From: Panulirus ornatus
Lineage: Eukaryota > Arthropoda > Malacostraca > Decapoda > Palinuridae
DNA: 64,000 nucleotides
Reading direction: 5' to 3'
NCBI RefSeq assembly: GCF_036320965.1
Contig: NC_092234.1
Coordinates: forward strand, 35,177,703-35,241,702
Positions 24,257 to 38,052 of this stretch are shown one piece after another. Within the stretch, counting starts at the first letter, position 1; every line of letters begins with the position of its first letter. Made by a program: the position numbers and the translations under genes. The notes under the pieces were generated by a model. The model did not search any database. It was not told where the DNA came from and was given only the letters and a program-made list of their open reading frames with translations.

Positions 24257-24813
24257 ATTTCGAGAATGATTACGATACGTCGTAGTGACCATGGTCATCA
24301 CGCAATGCCCATCTCATCACTGGAACCGTGCGATCGCTCTGTAATCCATGAGATCCGTGTGTAATGTATTGACCGGCGTAATACACACCACTTGTGGGTG
24401 TCGAATGATTACGATACGTAGTAGTGACCATGGTTATCACGCGATGCCCATCTCATCACTGGAACCGTACGATCGCTCTGGAATCCATGAGATCCGTTTG
24501 TAATGTATTGACCGGCGTAGTACACACCATGAGATCCGTGTGTAATGTATTGACCGGCGTAATACACACCACTTGTGGGTGTCGAATGATTACGATACGT
24601 AGTAGTGACCATGGTTATCACGCGATGCCCATCTCATCACTGGAACCGTACGATCGCTCTGGAATCCATGAGATCCGTTTGTAATGTATTGACCGGCGTA
24701 GTACACACCATGAGATCCGTTTGTAATGTATTGACCGGCGTAGTACACACCATGAGATCCGTTTGTAATGTATTGACCGGCGTAGTACACACCACTTGTG
24801 GGTGTCTCATTAA
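24257..24813. repeat. Nested higher-order repeat (outer 139 bp, inner 42 bp)
   Basis: Three outer copies begin with TACGATACGT at 24271, 24410 and 24591, giving periods of 139 and 181 bp and a final block of about 223 bp. The difference is exactly the number of inner 42-bp units (starting CATGAGATCCGT, ending GTAGTACACAC or GTAATACACAC): one, two and three. Open frames here are stop-free repeat, not genes. Confidence 0.95.
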
Positions 24814-24855
24814 ACCTCACTTGTGATGAATGATTCATGACCCAGTGTGTGCCTG

Positions 24856-24858
<3 letters not shown>

Positions 24859-24905
<47 letters not shown>
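24859..24905. repeat. (CA)n microsatellite
   Basis: About 23 CA steps. Confidence 0.97.
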
Positions 24906-24908
<3 letters not shown>

Positions 24909-25273
24909 CACCTTCCACCACCAACATGGGGCAGGATTTAGGGGGGGGGGATGTTCGTAGTTTGTGTGGTGATGGTTTGAAATGGCCAATTACTTCATTC
25001 TTGAGAGTAAGGTACTCTGTGTTTTGTGATATTCAAAACCCCAGCGCCAGGGTCAAAGACCGTCAATACTTTCAAGGATAATGGATGATAATAACCAATG
25101 GACATCAATCCTGGTGAGATCACAACAGAAGACTTGACCACACAGCACACACACACTTAACCAGGTCTTGACCGTCATAAAAACGTTCGAGTTTAGCCGT
25201 GAGACGAACGTGAATTTCGTGAAACTTACGAAAATTTCGTGAATGTCCACATGCCAACAGGAGAGCCCACCTT

Positions 25274-25308
<35 letters not shown>

Positions 25309-25797
25309 AGGCACAGGACAGTGTTGTCCCCCGGGCTGAGCAGACCAGAACCACTTACTCTCCACCTCATAATATCATCAACAATGAGCTTCAAAAGTCA
25401 AAAGTTCACACTCAAAATCTTATCGTCTATTTTCTTCCCCCATAGTGACCGACCATCTCGGCTGCAAGGGAAAAAAAAAAAAGAGAGGTGTGTGTGGAGG
25501 TAGAGATGGTGCAGGTCACCGTAAGATGAATGTGGAGATGACTGTAGGTGGAGCAGGTACGGACAGAGAGGGGAGCAAGACGGAGGTGGAGGTGGAGGTG
25601 GTGGAGCAGGGGAAGTCCACACCTCACCTGGTCAAGGGAAGCAGACATCATCACAAAGGCCACTTGTCAATCTATGTAGATCAACAACTCCGTTTTCTAG
25701 TTTTCTTGTTTTCTCTCTATCGCGACAAAGGTAAACATGTATGATAAATGATAACTGATTTACGAGCCGCCCAGGGAGGTACTGCTGTCCTAAAGAG
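24906..25797. other. Intergenic stretch before the 24-bp array
   Basis: It contains a (CA)n run at 25275-25308, an A-run at 25470-25481 and a GGAGGT-rich purine stretch near 25585-25610. No gene or transposon is recognised. Confidence 0.5.
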
Positions 25798-28700
25798 GAT
25801 CACTACAGGTAACACTGTAATGATCAGTACGGGTAACACTGTAATGATCAGCGCGGGTAACACTGTAATGATCACTACGGGTAACACTGTAATGATCAGT
25901 ACGGGCAACACTGTAATGATCAGTACGGGTAACACTGTAATGATCAGTACGGGTAACACTGTAATGATCAGTACGGGTAGCACTGTAATGATCACTACGG
26001 GTAACACCGTAATGATCAGTACGGGTAACACTGTAATGATCACTACGGGTAACACTGTAATGATCAGTACGGGTAACACTGTAATGATCACTACGGGTAA
26101 CACTGTAATGATCACTACGGGTAACACTGTAATGATCAGTACGGGTAACACTGTAATGATCACTACGGGTAACACTGTAATGATCACTACGGGTAACACC
26201 GTAATGATCAGTACGGGCAACACCGTAATGATCAGTACGGGTAACACTGTAATGATCAGTACGGGTAACACTGTAATGATCAGTACGGGTAACACTGTAA
26301 TGATCACTACGGGTAACACTGTAATGATCAGTACGGGTAACACTGTAATGATCACTACGGGTAACACTGTAATGATCAGCAAGGGTAACACTGTAATGAT
26401 CAGTACGGGTAACACTGTAGTGATCAGTACGGGTAACACTTTAATGATCACTACGGGTAACACTGTAATGATCAGTACGGGTAACACTGTAATGATCAGT
26501 ACGGGTAACACTGTAATGATCAGTACGGGTAACACTGTAATGATCAGTACGGGTAACACTGTAATGATCACTACGGGTAACACTGTAATGATCACTACGG
26601 GTAACACTGTAATGATCAGTACGGGTAACACTGTAATGATCAGTACGGGTAATACTGTAATGATCAGTACGGGTAACACTGTAATGATCAGTACGGGTAA
26701 CACTGTAATGATCAGTACGGGTAACACCGTAATGATCAGTACGGGTAATACTGTAATGATCAGTACGGGTAACATTGTAATGATCACTACGGGTAACACT
26801 GTAATGATCAGTACGGGTAACACTGTAATGATCAGTACAGGTAACACTGTAATGATCAGTACGGGTAACACCGTAATGATCAGTACGGGTAATACTGTCA
26901 TGATCAGTACGGGTAACACTGTAATGATCAGTACGGGTAACACTGTAATGATCAGTACGGGTAACACTGTAATGATCAGTACAGGTAACACTGTAATGAT
27001 CAGTACGGGTAACACCGTAATGATCAGTACGGGTAATACTGTCATGATCAGTACAGGTAACACTGTAATGATCACTACGGGTAACACTGTAATGATCAGT
27101 ACGGGTAACACTGTAATGATCAGTACAGGTAACACTGTAATGATCAGTACGGGTAACACCGTAATGATCAGTACGTGTAACACCGTAATGATCAGTACGG
27201 GTAACACTGTAATGATCAGTACGGGTAACACTGTAATGATCAGTACGGGTAACACTGTAATGATCAGTACGGGTAACACTGTACTGATCAGTACGGGTAA
27301 CACTGTAATGATCACTACCGGTAATACTGTCATGATCAGTACGGGTAACACCGTAATGATCAGTACGGGTAATACTGTAATGATCAGTACGGGTAACATC
27401 GTAATGATCAGTACGGGTAACACCGTAATGATCAGTACGGGTAACACCGTAATGATCAGTACGGGTAACACTGTAATGATCAGTACGGGTAACACTATAA
27501 TGATCAGTACGGGTAGCACTGTAATGATCAGTACGAGTAACACTGTAATAATCACTACGGGTAACACTGTAATGATCATTACGGGTAACACTGTAATGTC
27601 AGTACGGGTAACACTGTAATGTCAGTACGGGTAACACTGTAATGATCAGTACGGGTAACACCGTAATGATCAGTACGGGTAACACTGTAATGATCAGTAC
27701 GGGTTAACTGTAATGATCAGTACGGGTAACACCGTAATGATCAGTACGGGTAATACTGTAATGATCAGTACGGGTAACACCGTAATGATCAGTACGGGTA
27801 ACATTGTAATGATCAGTACGGGTAACACTGTAATGATCAGTACGGGTAACATTGTAATGATCACAACGGGCAACACTGTAATGATCAGTACGGGTAACAC
27901 TGTAATGATCACTACGGGTAACACTGTAATGATCACTACGGGTAACACTGTAATGATCACTACGGGTAACACTGTAATGATCATTACGGGCAACACTGTA
28001 ATGATCAGTACGGGTAACACTAATGATCAGTACGGGTAACACTGTAATGATCAGTACGGGTAATACTGTAATGATCAGTACGGGTAACACCGTAATGATC
28101 AGTACGGGTAACACTGTAATGATCAGTACGGGTAACATTGTAATAATCAGTACGGGTAACACTGTAATGAACACTACGGGCAACACTGTAATGATCAGTA
28201 CGGGTAACACTGTAATGATCAATACGGGTAACACCGTAATGATCAGTACGGGTAATACTGTAATGATCAGTACGGGTAACATCGTAATGATCAGTACGGG
28301 TAACATTGTAATGATCAGTACGGGTAACACTGTAATGATCAATACGGGTAACACCGTAATGATCAGTACGGGTAACATTGTAATGATCAGTACGGGTAAC
28401 ACTGTAATGATCAGTACGGGTAACACTGTAATGATCAGTACGGGTAACACCGTAATGATCAGTACGGGTAACACTGTAATGATCAGTACGGGTAACACTG
28501 TAATGATCAGTACGGGTAACACTGTAATGATCAGTACGGGTAACACTGTACTGATCAGCGCGGGCAACACTGTAATTATCAGTACGGGCAACACCGTATT
28601 GATCAGTACGGGTAACCGTAATGATCAGTACCAGCAACACTGTAATGATCAGTACGGGTAACACTGTAATGATCAGTATGGGTAACACCGTAATGATCAC

Positions 28701-31700
28701 TACGGGTAACATTGTAATGATCAGTACGGGTAACACTGTAATGATCAGTACGGGTAACACTGTAATGATCAGTACGGGTAACACTGTAATGATCAGTACG
28801 GGTAACACTGTCATGATCAGTACGGGCAACACTGTAATGATCAGTAGGGGCAACACTGTAATGATCAGTACGGGTAACACTGTATTGATCAGTAGGGGTA
28901 ACACCGTAATGATCAGTACGGGCAACATCGTAATTATCAGTACGGGTAACACTGTAATGATCAGTACGGGTAACACTGTAATGATCAGTACGGGTAACAC
29001 TGTAATGATCAGTACAGGGTAACACTGTAATGATCAGTACGGGTAACACTGTGATGATCAGTACGGGTAACACCGTAATGATCAGTACGGGCAACACCGT
29101 AATGATCAGTACGGGTAACACTGTGATGATCAGTACGGGTAACACTGTAATGATCAGTACGGGTAACACTGTAATGATCAGTACGGGTAACGCGGTAATG
29201 ATCACTACGGGTAACACTGTAATGATCAGTACGGGTAACGCTGTAATGATCACTACGGGTAACGCTGTAATGATCACTACTGGTAACACTATAATGATCA
29301 GTACGGGTAACACTGTAATGATCAGTACGGGTAACACTGTAATGATCAGTACAGGTAACACTGTAATGATCAGTACGGGTAACACTGTAATGATCAGTAC
29401 GGGTAACGCTGTCATGATCAGTACGGGCAACACTGTAATGATCAGTACGGGCAACACTGTAATGATCAGTACGGGCAACACTGTATTGATCAGTATGGGT
29501 AACACCGTAATGATCAGTACGGGCAACATCGTAATTATCAGTACGGGTAACACTGTAATGATCAGTACGGGAAACACCGTAATGATCAGTACGGGTAACA
29601 CTGTAATGATCAGTACAGGTAACACCGTAATGATCAGTACGGGTAACACTAATGATCAGTACGGGCAACGCCGTAATGATCAGCACGGGTAACATTGTAA
29701 TGATCAGCACGGGCAACACTGTAATGATCAGTACGGATAACACTGTAATGATCAGTACGGGTAACACTGCAATGATCAGTACGGGTAACACCGTAATGAT
29801 CAGTACGGGTAACACTGTAATGATCAGTACGGGTAACACTGTAATGATCAGTACGGGTAACACCGTAATGATCAGTACGGGTAACACTGTAATGATCAGT
29901 ACGGGTAACACTGTACTGATCAGTACGGGTAACACTGTAATGATCAGTACGGGTAACACCGTAATGATCAGTACGGGTAACACTGTAATGATCAGTACGG
30001 GTAACACCGTAATGATCAGTACGGGTAACACTGTAATGATCAGTACGGGTAACACCGTAATGATCAGTACGGGTAACACTGTAATGATCAGTACGGGCAA
30101 CACCGTAATGATCAGTACGGGTAACATTGTAATGATCAGTACGGGCAACACTGTAATGATCAGTACGGGTAACACTGTAATGATCAGTACGGGTAACACT
30201 GCAATGATCACTACGGGTAACACCGTAATGATCAGTACGGGTAACACTGTAATGATCAGTACGGGTAACACCGTAATGATCAGTACGGGCAACACCGTAA
30301 TGATCAGTACGGGTAACACTGTAATGATCAGTACGGGTAACACTGTAATGATCAGTACGGGTAACACTGTAATGATCAGTACGGGTAACACTGTAATGAT
30401 CAGGACAGGTAACACTGTAATGATCAGTACAGGTAACACTGTAATGATCAGTACAGGTAACACTGTAATGATCAGTACGGGTAACACTGTAATGATCAGT
30501 ACGGGCAACACTGTAATGATCAGTACGGGTAATACTGTAATGATCAGTACGGGTAACATCGTAATGATCAGTACGGGTAACACTGTAATGATCAGTACGG
30601 GTAACACTGTAATGATCAGTACGGGTAACACCGTAATGATCAGTACGGGTAACACTGTAATGATCAGTACGGGTAACACTGTAATGATCAGTACGGGTAA
30701 CACTGTAATGATCAGTACGGGTAACACTGTAATGATCAGTACAGGTAACACTGTAATGATCAGTACAGGTAACACTGTAATGATCAGTACAGGTAACACT
30801 GTAATGATCAGTACGGGTAACACTGTAATGATCAGTACGGGTAACACCGTAATGATCAGTACGGGTAATACTGTAATGATCAGTACGGGTAACATCGTAA
30901 TGATCAGTACGGGTAACATTGTAATGATCAGTACGGGTAACACTGTAATGATCAGTACGGGTAACACCGTAATGATCAGTACGGGTAACATTGTAATGAT
31001 CAGTACGGGTAACACTGTAATGATCAGTACGGGTAACACTGTAATGATCAGTACGGGTAACACCGTAATGATCAGTACGGGTAACACTGTAATGATCAGT
31101 ACGGGTAACACTGTAATGATCAGTACGGGTAACACTGTAATGATCAGTACGGGTAACACTGTAGTGATCAGCGCGGGCAACACTGTAATTATCAGTACGG
31201 GCAACACCGTAATGATCAGTACGGGTAACACCGTAATGATCAGTACAAGCAACACTGTAATGATCAGTACGGGTAACACTGTAATGATCAATATGGGTAA
31301 CACTATAATGATCACTACGGGTAACATTGTAATGATCAGTACGGGTAACACTGTAATGATCAGTACGGGTAACACTGTAATGATCAGTACGGGTAACACT
31401 GTAATGATTAGTACGGGTAATACTGTCATGATCAGTACGGGCAACACTGTAATGATCAGTACGGGCAACACTGTAATGATCAGTACGGGTAACACTGTAT
31501 TGATCAGTACGGGTAACACCGTAATGATCAGTACGGGCAACATCGTAATTATCAGTACGGGTAACACTGTAATGATCAGTAGGGGTAACACCGTAATGAT
31601 CAGTACGGGTAACACTGTAATGATCAGTACAGGTAACACCGTAATGATCAGTACGGGTAACACTGTAATGATCAGTACGGGTAACACTGTAATGATCAGT

Positions 31701-34700
31701 ACGGGTAACACTGTAATGATCAGTACGGGTAACACTGTAATGATCAGTACGGGTAACACTGTAATGATCAGTACGGGTAACACTGTAATGATCAGTACGG
31801 GTAACACTGTAATGATCAGTACGGGTAACACTGTAATGATCAGTACGGGTAACCGTAATGATCACTAGGTACATTGTAATGATCAGTACGGGTAACACTG
31901 TAATGATCAGTACGGGTAACACCGTAATGATCAGTACGGGTAACACTGTAATGATCAGTACGGGTAACACTGTACTGATCAGTACGGGTAACACTGTAAT
32001 GATCAGTACGGGTAACACCGTAATGATCAGTACGGGTAACACTGTAATGATCAGTACGGGTAACACCGTAATGATCAGTACGGGTAACACTGTAATGATC
32101 AGTACGGGCAACACCGTAATGATCAGTACGGGTAACATTGTAATGATCAGTACGGGCAACACTGTAATGATCAGTACGGGTAACACTGTAATGATCAGTA
32201 CGGGTAACACTGCAATGATCACTACGGGTAACACCGTAATGATCAGTACGGGTAACACTGTAATGATCAGTACGGGTAACACCGTAATGATCAGTACGGG
32301 CAACACCGTAATGATCAGTACGGGTAACACTGTGATGATCAGTACGGGTAACACTGTAATGATTAGTACGGGTAACACTGTAATGATCAGTACGGGCAAC
32401 ACCGTAATGATCACTACGGGTAACGCTGTAATGATCACTACGGGTAACACTGTAATGATCAGTACGGGTAACGCTGTAATGATCAGTACGGGTAACGCTG
32501 TAATGATCACTACTGGTAACACTGTAATGATCAGTACGGGTAACACTAATGATCAGTACGGGTAACACTGTAATGATCAGTACAGGTAACACTGTAATGA
32601 TCAGTACGGGTAACACTGTAATGATCAGTACGGGTAACACTGTATTGATCAGTACGGGTAACACCGTAATGATCAGTACGGGCAACATCGTAATTATCAG
32701 TACGGGTAACACTGTAATGATCAGTACGGGTAACACCGTAATGATCAGTACGGGTAACACTGTAATGATCAGTACGGGTAACACCGTAATGATCAGTACG
32801 GGTAACACTGTAATGATCAGTACGGGCAACACCGTAATGATCAGTACGGGTAACACTGTAATGATCAGTACGGGTAACACTGTAATGATCAGTACGGGTA
32901 ACACTGTAATGATCAGTACGGGTAACACTGCAATGAATCAGTACGGGTAACACTGTAATGATCAGTACGGGTAACACTGTAATGATCAGTACGGGTAACA
33001 CTGTAATGATCAGTACGGGTAACACTGTAATGATCAGTACGGGTAACACTGTAATGATCAGTACGGGTAACACTGTAATGATCAGTACGGGTAACACTGT
33101 AATGATCAGTACGGGTAACACTGTAATGATCAGTACGGGTAACACTGTAATGATCAGTACGGGTAACACTGTAATGATCAGTACGGGTAACACTGTAATG
33201 ATCAGTACGGGTAACACTGTAATGATCAGTACGGGTAACACTGTAATGATCAGTACGGGTAACACTGTAATGATCAGTACGGGTAACACTGTAATGATCA
33301 GTACGGGCAACACCGTAATGATCAGTACGGGTAACACTGTAATGATCAGTACGGGTAACACCGTAATGATCAGTACGGGTAACACTGTAATGATCAGTAC
33401 GGGTAACACTGTAATGATCAGTACGGGTAACACTGTAATGATCAGTACGGGTAACACTGTAATGATCAGTACGGTAACACTGTAATGATCAGTACGGGTA
33501 ACACTGTAATGATCAGTACGGGTAACACTGTAATGATCAGTACGGGTAACACTGTAATGATCAGTACGGGTAACACTGTAATGATCAGTACGGGTAACAC
33601 TGTAATGATCAGTACGGGTAACACTGTAATGATCAGTACGGGTAACACTGTAATGATCAGTACGGGTAACACTGTAATGATCAGTACGGGTAACACTGTA
33701 ATGATCAGTACGGGTAACACTGTAATGATCAGTACGGGTAACACTGTAATGATCAGTACGGGTAACACTGTAATGATCAGTACGGGTAACACTGTAATGA
33801 TCAGTACGGGTAACACCGTAATGATCAGTACGGGTAACACTGTAATGATCAGTACGGGTAACACCGTAATGATCAGTACGGGTAACACTGTAATGATCAG
33901 TACGGGTAACACTGTAATGATCAGTACGGGTAACACTGTAATGATCAGTACGGGTAACACTGTAATGATCAGTACGGGTAACACTGTAATGATCAGTACG
34001 GGTAACACTGTAATGATCAGTACGGGTAACACCGTAATGATCAGTACGGGTAACACTGTAATGATCAGTACGGGTAACACTGTAATGATCAGTACGGGTA
34101 ACACCGTAATGATCAGTACGGGTAACACTGTAATGATCAGTACGGGTAACACTGTAATGATCAGTACGGGTAACACTGTAATGATCAGTACGGGTAACAC
34201 CGTAATGATCAGTACGGGTAACACTGTAATGATCAGTACGGGTAACACTGTAATGATCAGTACGGGTAACACTGTAATGATCAGTACGGGTAACACTGTA
34301 ATGATCAGTACGGGTAACACTGTAATGATCAGTACGGGTAACACTGTAATGATCAGTACGGGTAACACTGTAATGATCAGTACGGGTAACACTGTAATGA
34401 TCAGTACGGGTAACACTGTAATGATCAGTACGGGTAACACCTGTAATGATCAGTACGGGTAACACTGTAATGATCAGTACGGGTAACACTGTAATGATCA
34501 GTACGGGTAACACTGTAATGATCAGTACGGGTAACACTGTAATGATCAGTACGGGTAACACTGTAATGATCAGTACGGGTAACACTGTAATGATCAGTAC
34601 GGGTAACACTGTAATGATCAGTACGGGTAACACTGTAATGATCAGTACGGGTAACACTGTAATGATCAGTACGGGTAACACTGTAATGATCAGTACGGGT

Positions 34701-35809
34701 AACACTGTAATGATCAGTACGGGTAACACTGTAATGATCAGTACGGGTAACACTGTAATGATCAGTACGGGTAACACTGTAATGATCAGTACAGGGTAAC
34801 ACTGTAATGATCAGTACGGGTAACACCTGTAATGATCAGTACGGGTAACACTGTAATGATCAGTACGGGTAACACTGTAATGATCAGTACGGGTAACACT
34901 GTAATGATCAGTACGGGTAACACTGTAATGATCAGTACGGGTAACACTGTAATGATCAGTACGGGTAACACCGTAATGATCAGTACGGGTAACACTGTAA
35001 TGATCAGTACGGGTAACACCTGTAATGATCAGTACGGGTAACACTGTAATGATCAGTACGGGTAACACTGTAATGATCAGTACGGGTAACACTGTAATGA
35101 TCAGTATGGGTAACACTGTAATGATCAGTACGGGTAACACTGTAATGATCAGTACGGGTAACACTGTAATGATCAGTACGGGTAACACTGTAATGATCAG
35201 TACGGGTAACACTGTAATGATCAGTACGGGTAACACTGTAATGATCAGTACGGGTAACACTGTAATGATCAGTACGGGTAACACTGTAATGATCAGTACA
35301 GGTAACACTGTAATGATCAGTACAGGTAACACTGTAATGATCAGTACGGGTAACACTGTAATGATCAGTACGGGTAACACTGTAATGATCAGTACGGGTA
35401 ACACTGTAATGATCAGTACGGGTAACACTGTAATGATCAGTACAGGTAACACTGTAATGATCAGTACGGGTAACACCGTAATGATCAGTACAGGTAACAC
35501 TGTAATGATCAGTACGGGTAACACTGTAATGATCAGTACGGGTAACACTGTAATGATCAGTACGGGTAACACTGTAATGATCAGTACGGGTAACACCGTA
35601 ATGATCAGTACAGGTAACACTGTAATGATCAGTACAGGTAACACTGTAATGATCAGTACAGGTAACACTGTAATGATCAGTACGGGTAACACTGTAATGA
35701 TCAGTACAGGTAACACTGTAATGATCAGTACAGGTAACACCGTAATGATCAGTACAGGTAACACTGTAATGATCAGTACGGGTAACACCGTAATGATCAG
35801 TACGGGTAC
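25798..35809. repeat. 24-bp minisatellite, about 417 units
   Basis: One unit reads around the core TGATCAGTACGGGTAACA and is 24 bp. Because 24 is divisible by three and the unit lacks stops in several frames, frames of 200-965 codons arise on both strands; on the plus strand they read (NTVMISTG)n. They are not protein genes. A diverged sector (25.8-32.9 kb) carries many CACTACGGGT, AATACTG and GTAATTATC variants; a sector of near-identical units follows (32.94-35.1 kb); then one with GTACAGG variants. Rare 1-bp changes (for example at 33473, 34441, 34826, 35020) break phase and split the open frames. Confidence 0.98.
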
Positions 35810-36060
35810 CAAGGTTCAGTGCAGATGATTAATAAGGAAGTTATGCTGGGTAAGATATGTCGGCTCTGTCAGTACAAGATACACAGATAAGATCAATAAA
35901 TCTCATTAGAACAAAAATAGATGAGTTGCTGTTTATTTACGATTAATATATAGTGCGGGTCTAGAGCATGAGTGAGTGAGGGATGAGGGTAATTACGGAG
36001 GGGAAGCCGGTGCAAAGAGCGGCACATTACTCCACATGTCAATATACAAGATATCAGTGC
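35810..36060. other. Unique spacer between 24-bp and 25-bp arrays
   Basis: About 250 bp of AT-rich unique sequence; nothing recognised. Confidence 0.6.
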
Positions 36061-38052
36061 GGCTGTGAAAACAGGACATGAGCAGCCCTGTGAAAACAGG
36101 ACATGAGCAGCCCTGTGAAAACAGGACATGAGCAGCCCTGTGAAAACTGGACATGGGCAGCCCTGTGAAAACAAGACATGGGCAGCCCTGTGAAAACAGG
36201 ACATGGGCAGCCCTGTGAAAACAGGACATGGGCAGCCCTGTGAAAACGGGACATGAGCAGCCCTGTGAAAACAGGACATGGGCAGCCCTGTGAAAACGGG
36301 ACATGAGCAGCCCTGTGAAAAGAGGACATGGGCAGCCCTGTGAAAACAGGACATGGGCAGACCTTTGAAAACAGGACATGGGCAGCCCTGTGAAAACAGG
36401 ACATGGGCAGCCCTGTGAAAACAGGACATGGGCAGACCTGTGAAAACAGGACATGAGCAGTCCTGTGAAAACAGGACATGAGCAGCCCTGTGAAAACAGG
36501 ACATGGGCAGCCCTGTGAAAACAGGACATGGGCAGACCTGTGAAAACAGGACATGGGCAGCCCTGTGAAAACAGGACATGGGCAGCCCTGTGAAAACAGG
36601 ACATGAGCAGTCCTGTGAAAACAGGACATGGGCAGCCCTGTGAAAACAGGACATGGGCAGCCCTGTGAAAACAGGACATGAGCAGCCCTGTGAAAACAGG
36701 ACATAGGCAGCCCCGTGAAAACAGGACATGAGCAGCCTTGTGAAAACAGGACATGAGCAGCCATGTGAAAACAGGACATGGGCAGCCCTGTGAAAACAGG
36801 ACATGAGCAGCCATGTGAAAACAGGACATATGCAGCCCTGTGAAAACAGGACATGAGCAGCCCTGTGAAAACAGGACATGGGCAGCCCTGTGAAAACAGG
36901 ACATGGGCAGCCCTGTGAAAACAGGACATGAGCAGCCCTGTGAAAACAGGACATGGGCAGCCCTGTGAAAACGGGACATGAGCAGCCCTGTGAAAACGGG
37001 ACATGAGCAGCCCTGTGAAAACAGGACATGGGCAGCCCTGTGAAAACGGGACATGAGCAGCCCTGTGAAAAGAGGACATGGGCAGCCCTGTGAAAACAGG
37101 ACATGAGCAGCCCTGTGAAAACAGGACATGAGCAGCCCTGTGAAAACAGGACATGGGCAGCCCTGTGAAAACAGGACATGGGCAGACCTGTGAAAACAGG
37201 ACATGAGCAGCCTGTGAAAACAGGACATGAGCAGCCCTGTGAAAACAGGACATGGGCAGCCCTGTGAAAACAGGACATGGGCAGCCCTGTGAAAACAGGA
37301 CATGGGCAGCCCTGTGAAAACAGGACATGGGCAGCCCTGTGAAAACAGGACATGAGCAGCCCTGTGAAAACAGGACATGAGCAGCCCTGTGAAAACAGGA
37401 CATGGGCAGCCCTGTGAAAACAGGACATGGGCAGCCCTGTGAAAACAGGACATGAGCAGTCCTGTGAAAACAGGACATGAGCAGCCCTGTGAAAACAGGA
37501 CATGGGCAGCCCTGTGAAAACAGGACATGGGCAGCCCTGTGAAAACAGGACATGGGCAGCCCTGTGAAAACAGGACATGAGCAGTCCTGTGAAAACAGGA
37601 CATGAGCAACCCTGTGAAAACAGGACATGGGCAGCCCTGTGAAAACAGGGCATGAGCAGTCCTGTGAAAACAGGACATAAGCAGCCCTGCGAAAACAGGA
37701 CATGGGCAGCCCTATGAAAACAGGACATGAGCAGCCCTGTGAAAACAGGACATGAGCAGTCCTGTGAAAACGGGACATGAGCAGCCCTGTGAAAAGAGGA
37801 CATGGGCAGCCCTGTGAAAACAGGACATGAGCAGCCCTGTGAAAACAGGACATGAGCAGCCCTGTGAAAACAGGACATGGGCAGCCCTGTGAAAACAGGA
37901 CATGGGCAGCCCTGTGAAAACAGGACATGAGCAGCCATGTGAAAACAGGACATGGGCAGCCCTGTGAAAACAGGACATGAGCAGCCCTGTGAAAACAGGA
38001 CATGAGCAGCCCTGTGAAAACTGGACATGAGCAGCCCTATGAAAATGGGGCA
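36061..38052. repeat. 25-bp minisatellite, about 80 units
   Basis: The unit contains CCTGTGAAAACAGGACATG followed by AGCAGC or GGCAGC. Since 25 is not a multiple of three, the minus-strand frames rotate through three units and give a 25-residue protein periodicity; this is an artefact, not a gene. The G/A difference in GGCAG/AGCAG alternates irregularly and gives array-specific haplotypes. One unit near 37210 is 1 bp short and changes frame. Confidence 0.98.

Noticed and set aside
25748..35828. Long (NTVMISTG)n, (VLPVLIIT)n and (RTDHYSVT)n open frames
   Set aside because: They are translations of a 24-bp tandem repeat on both strands in several frames; unit length divisible by three explains the openness.
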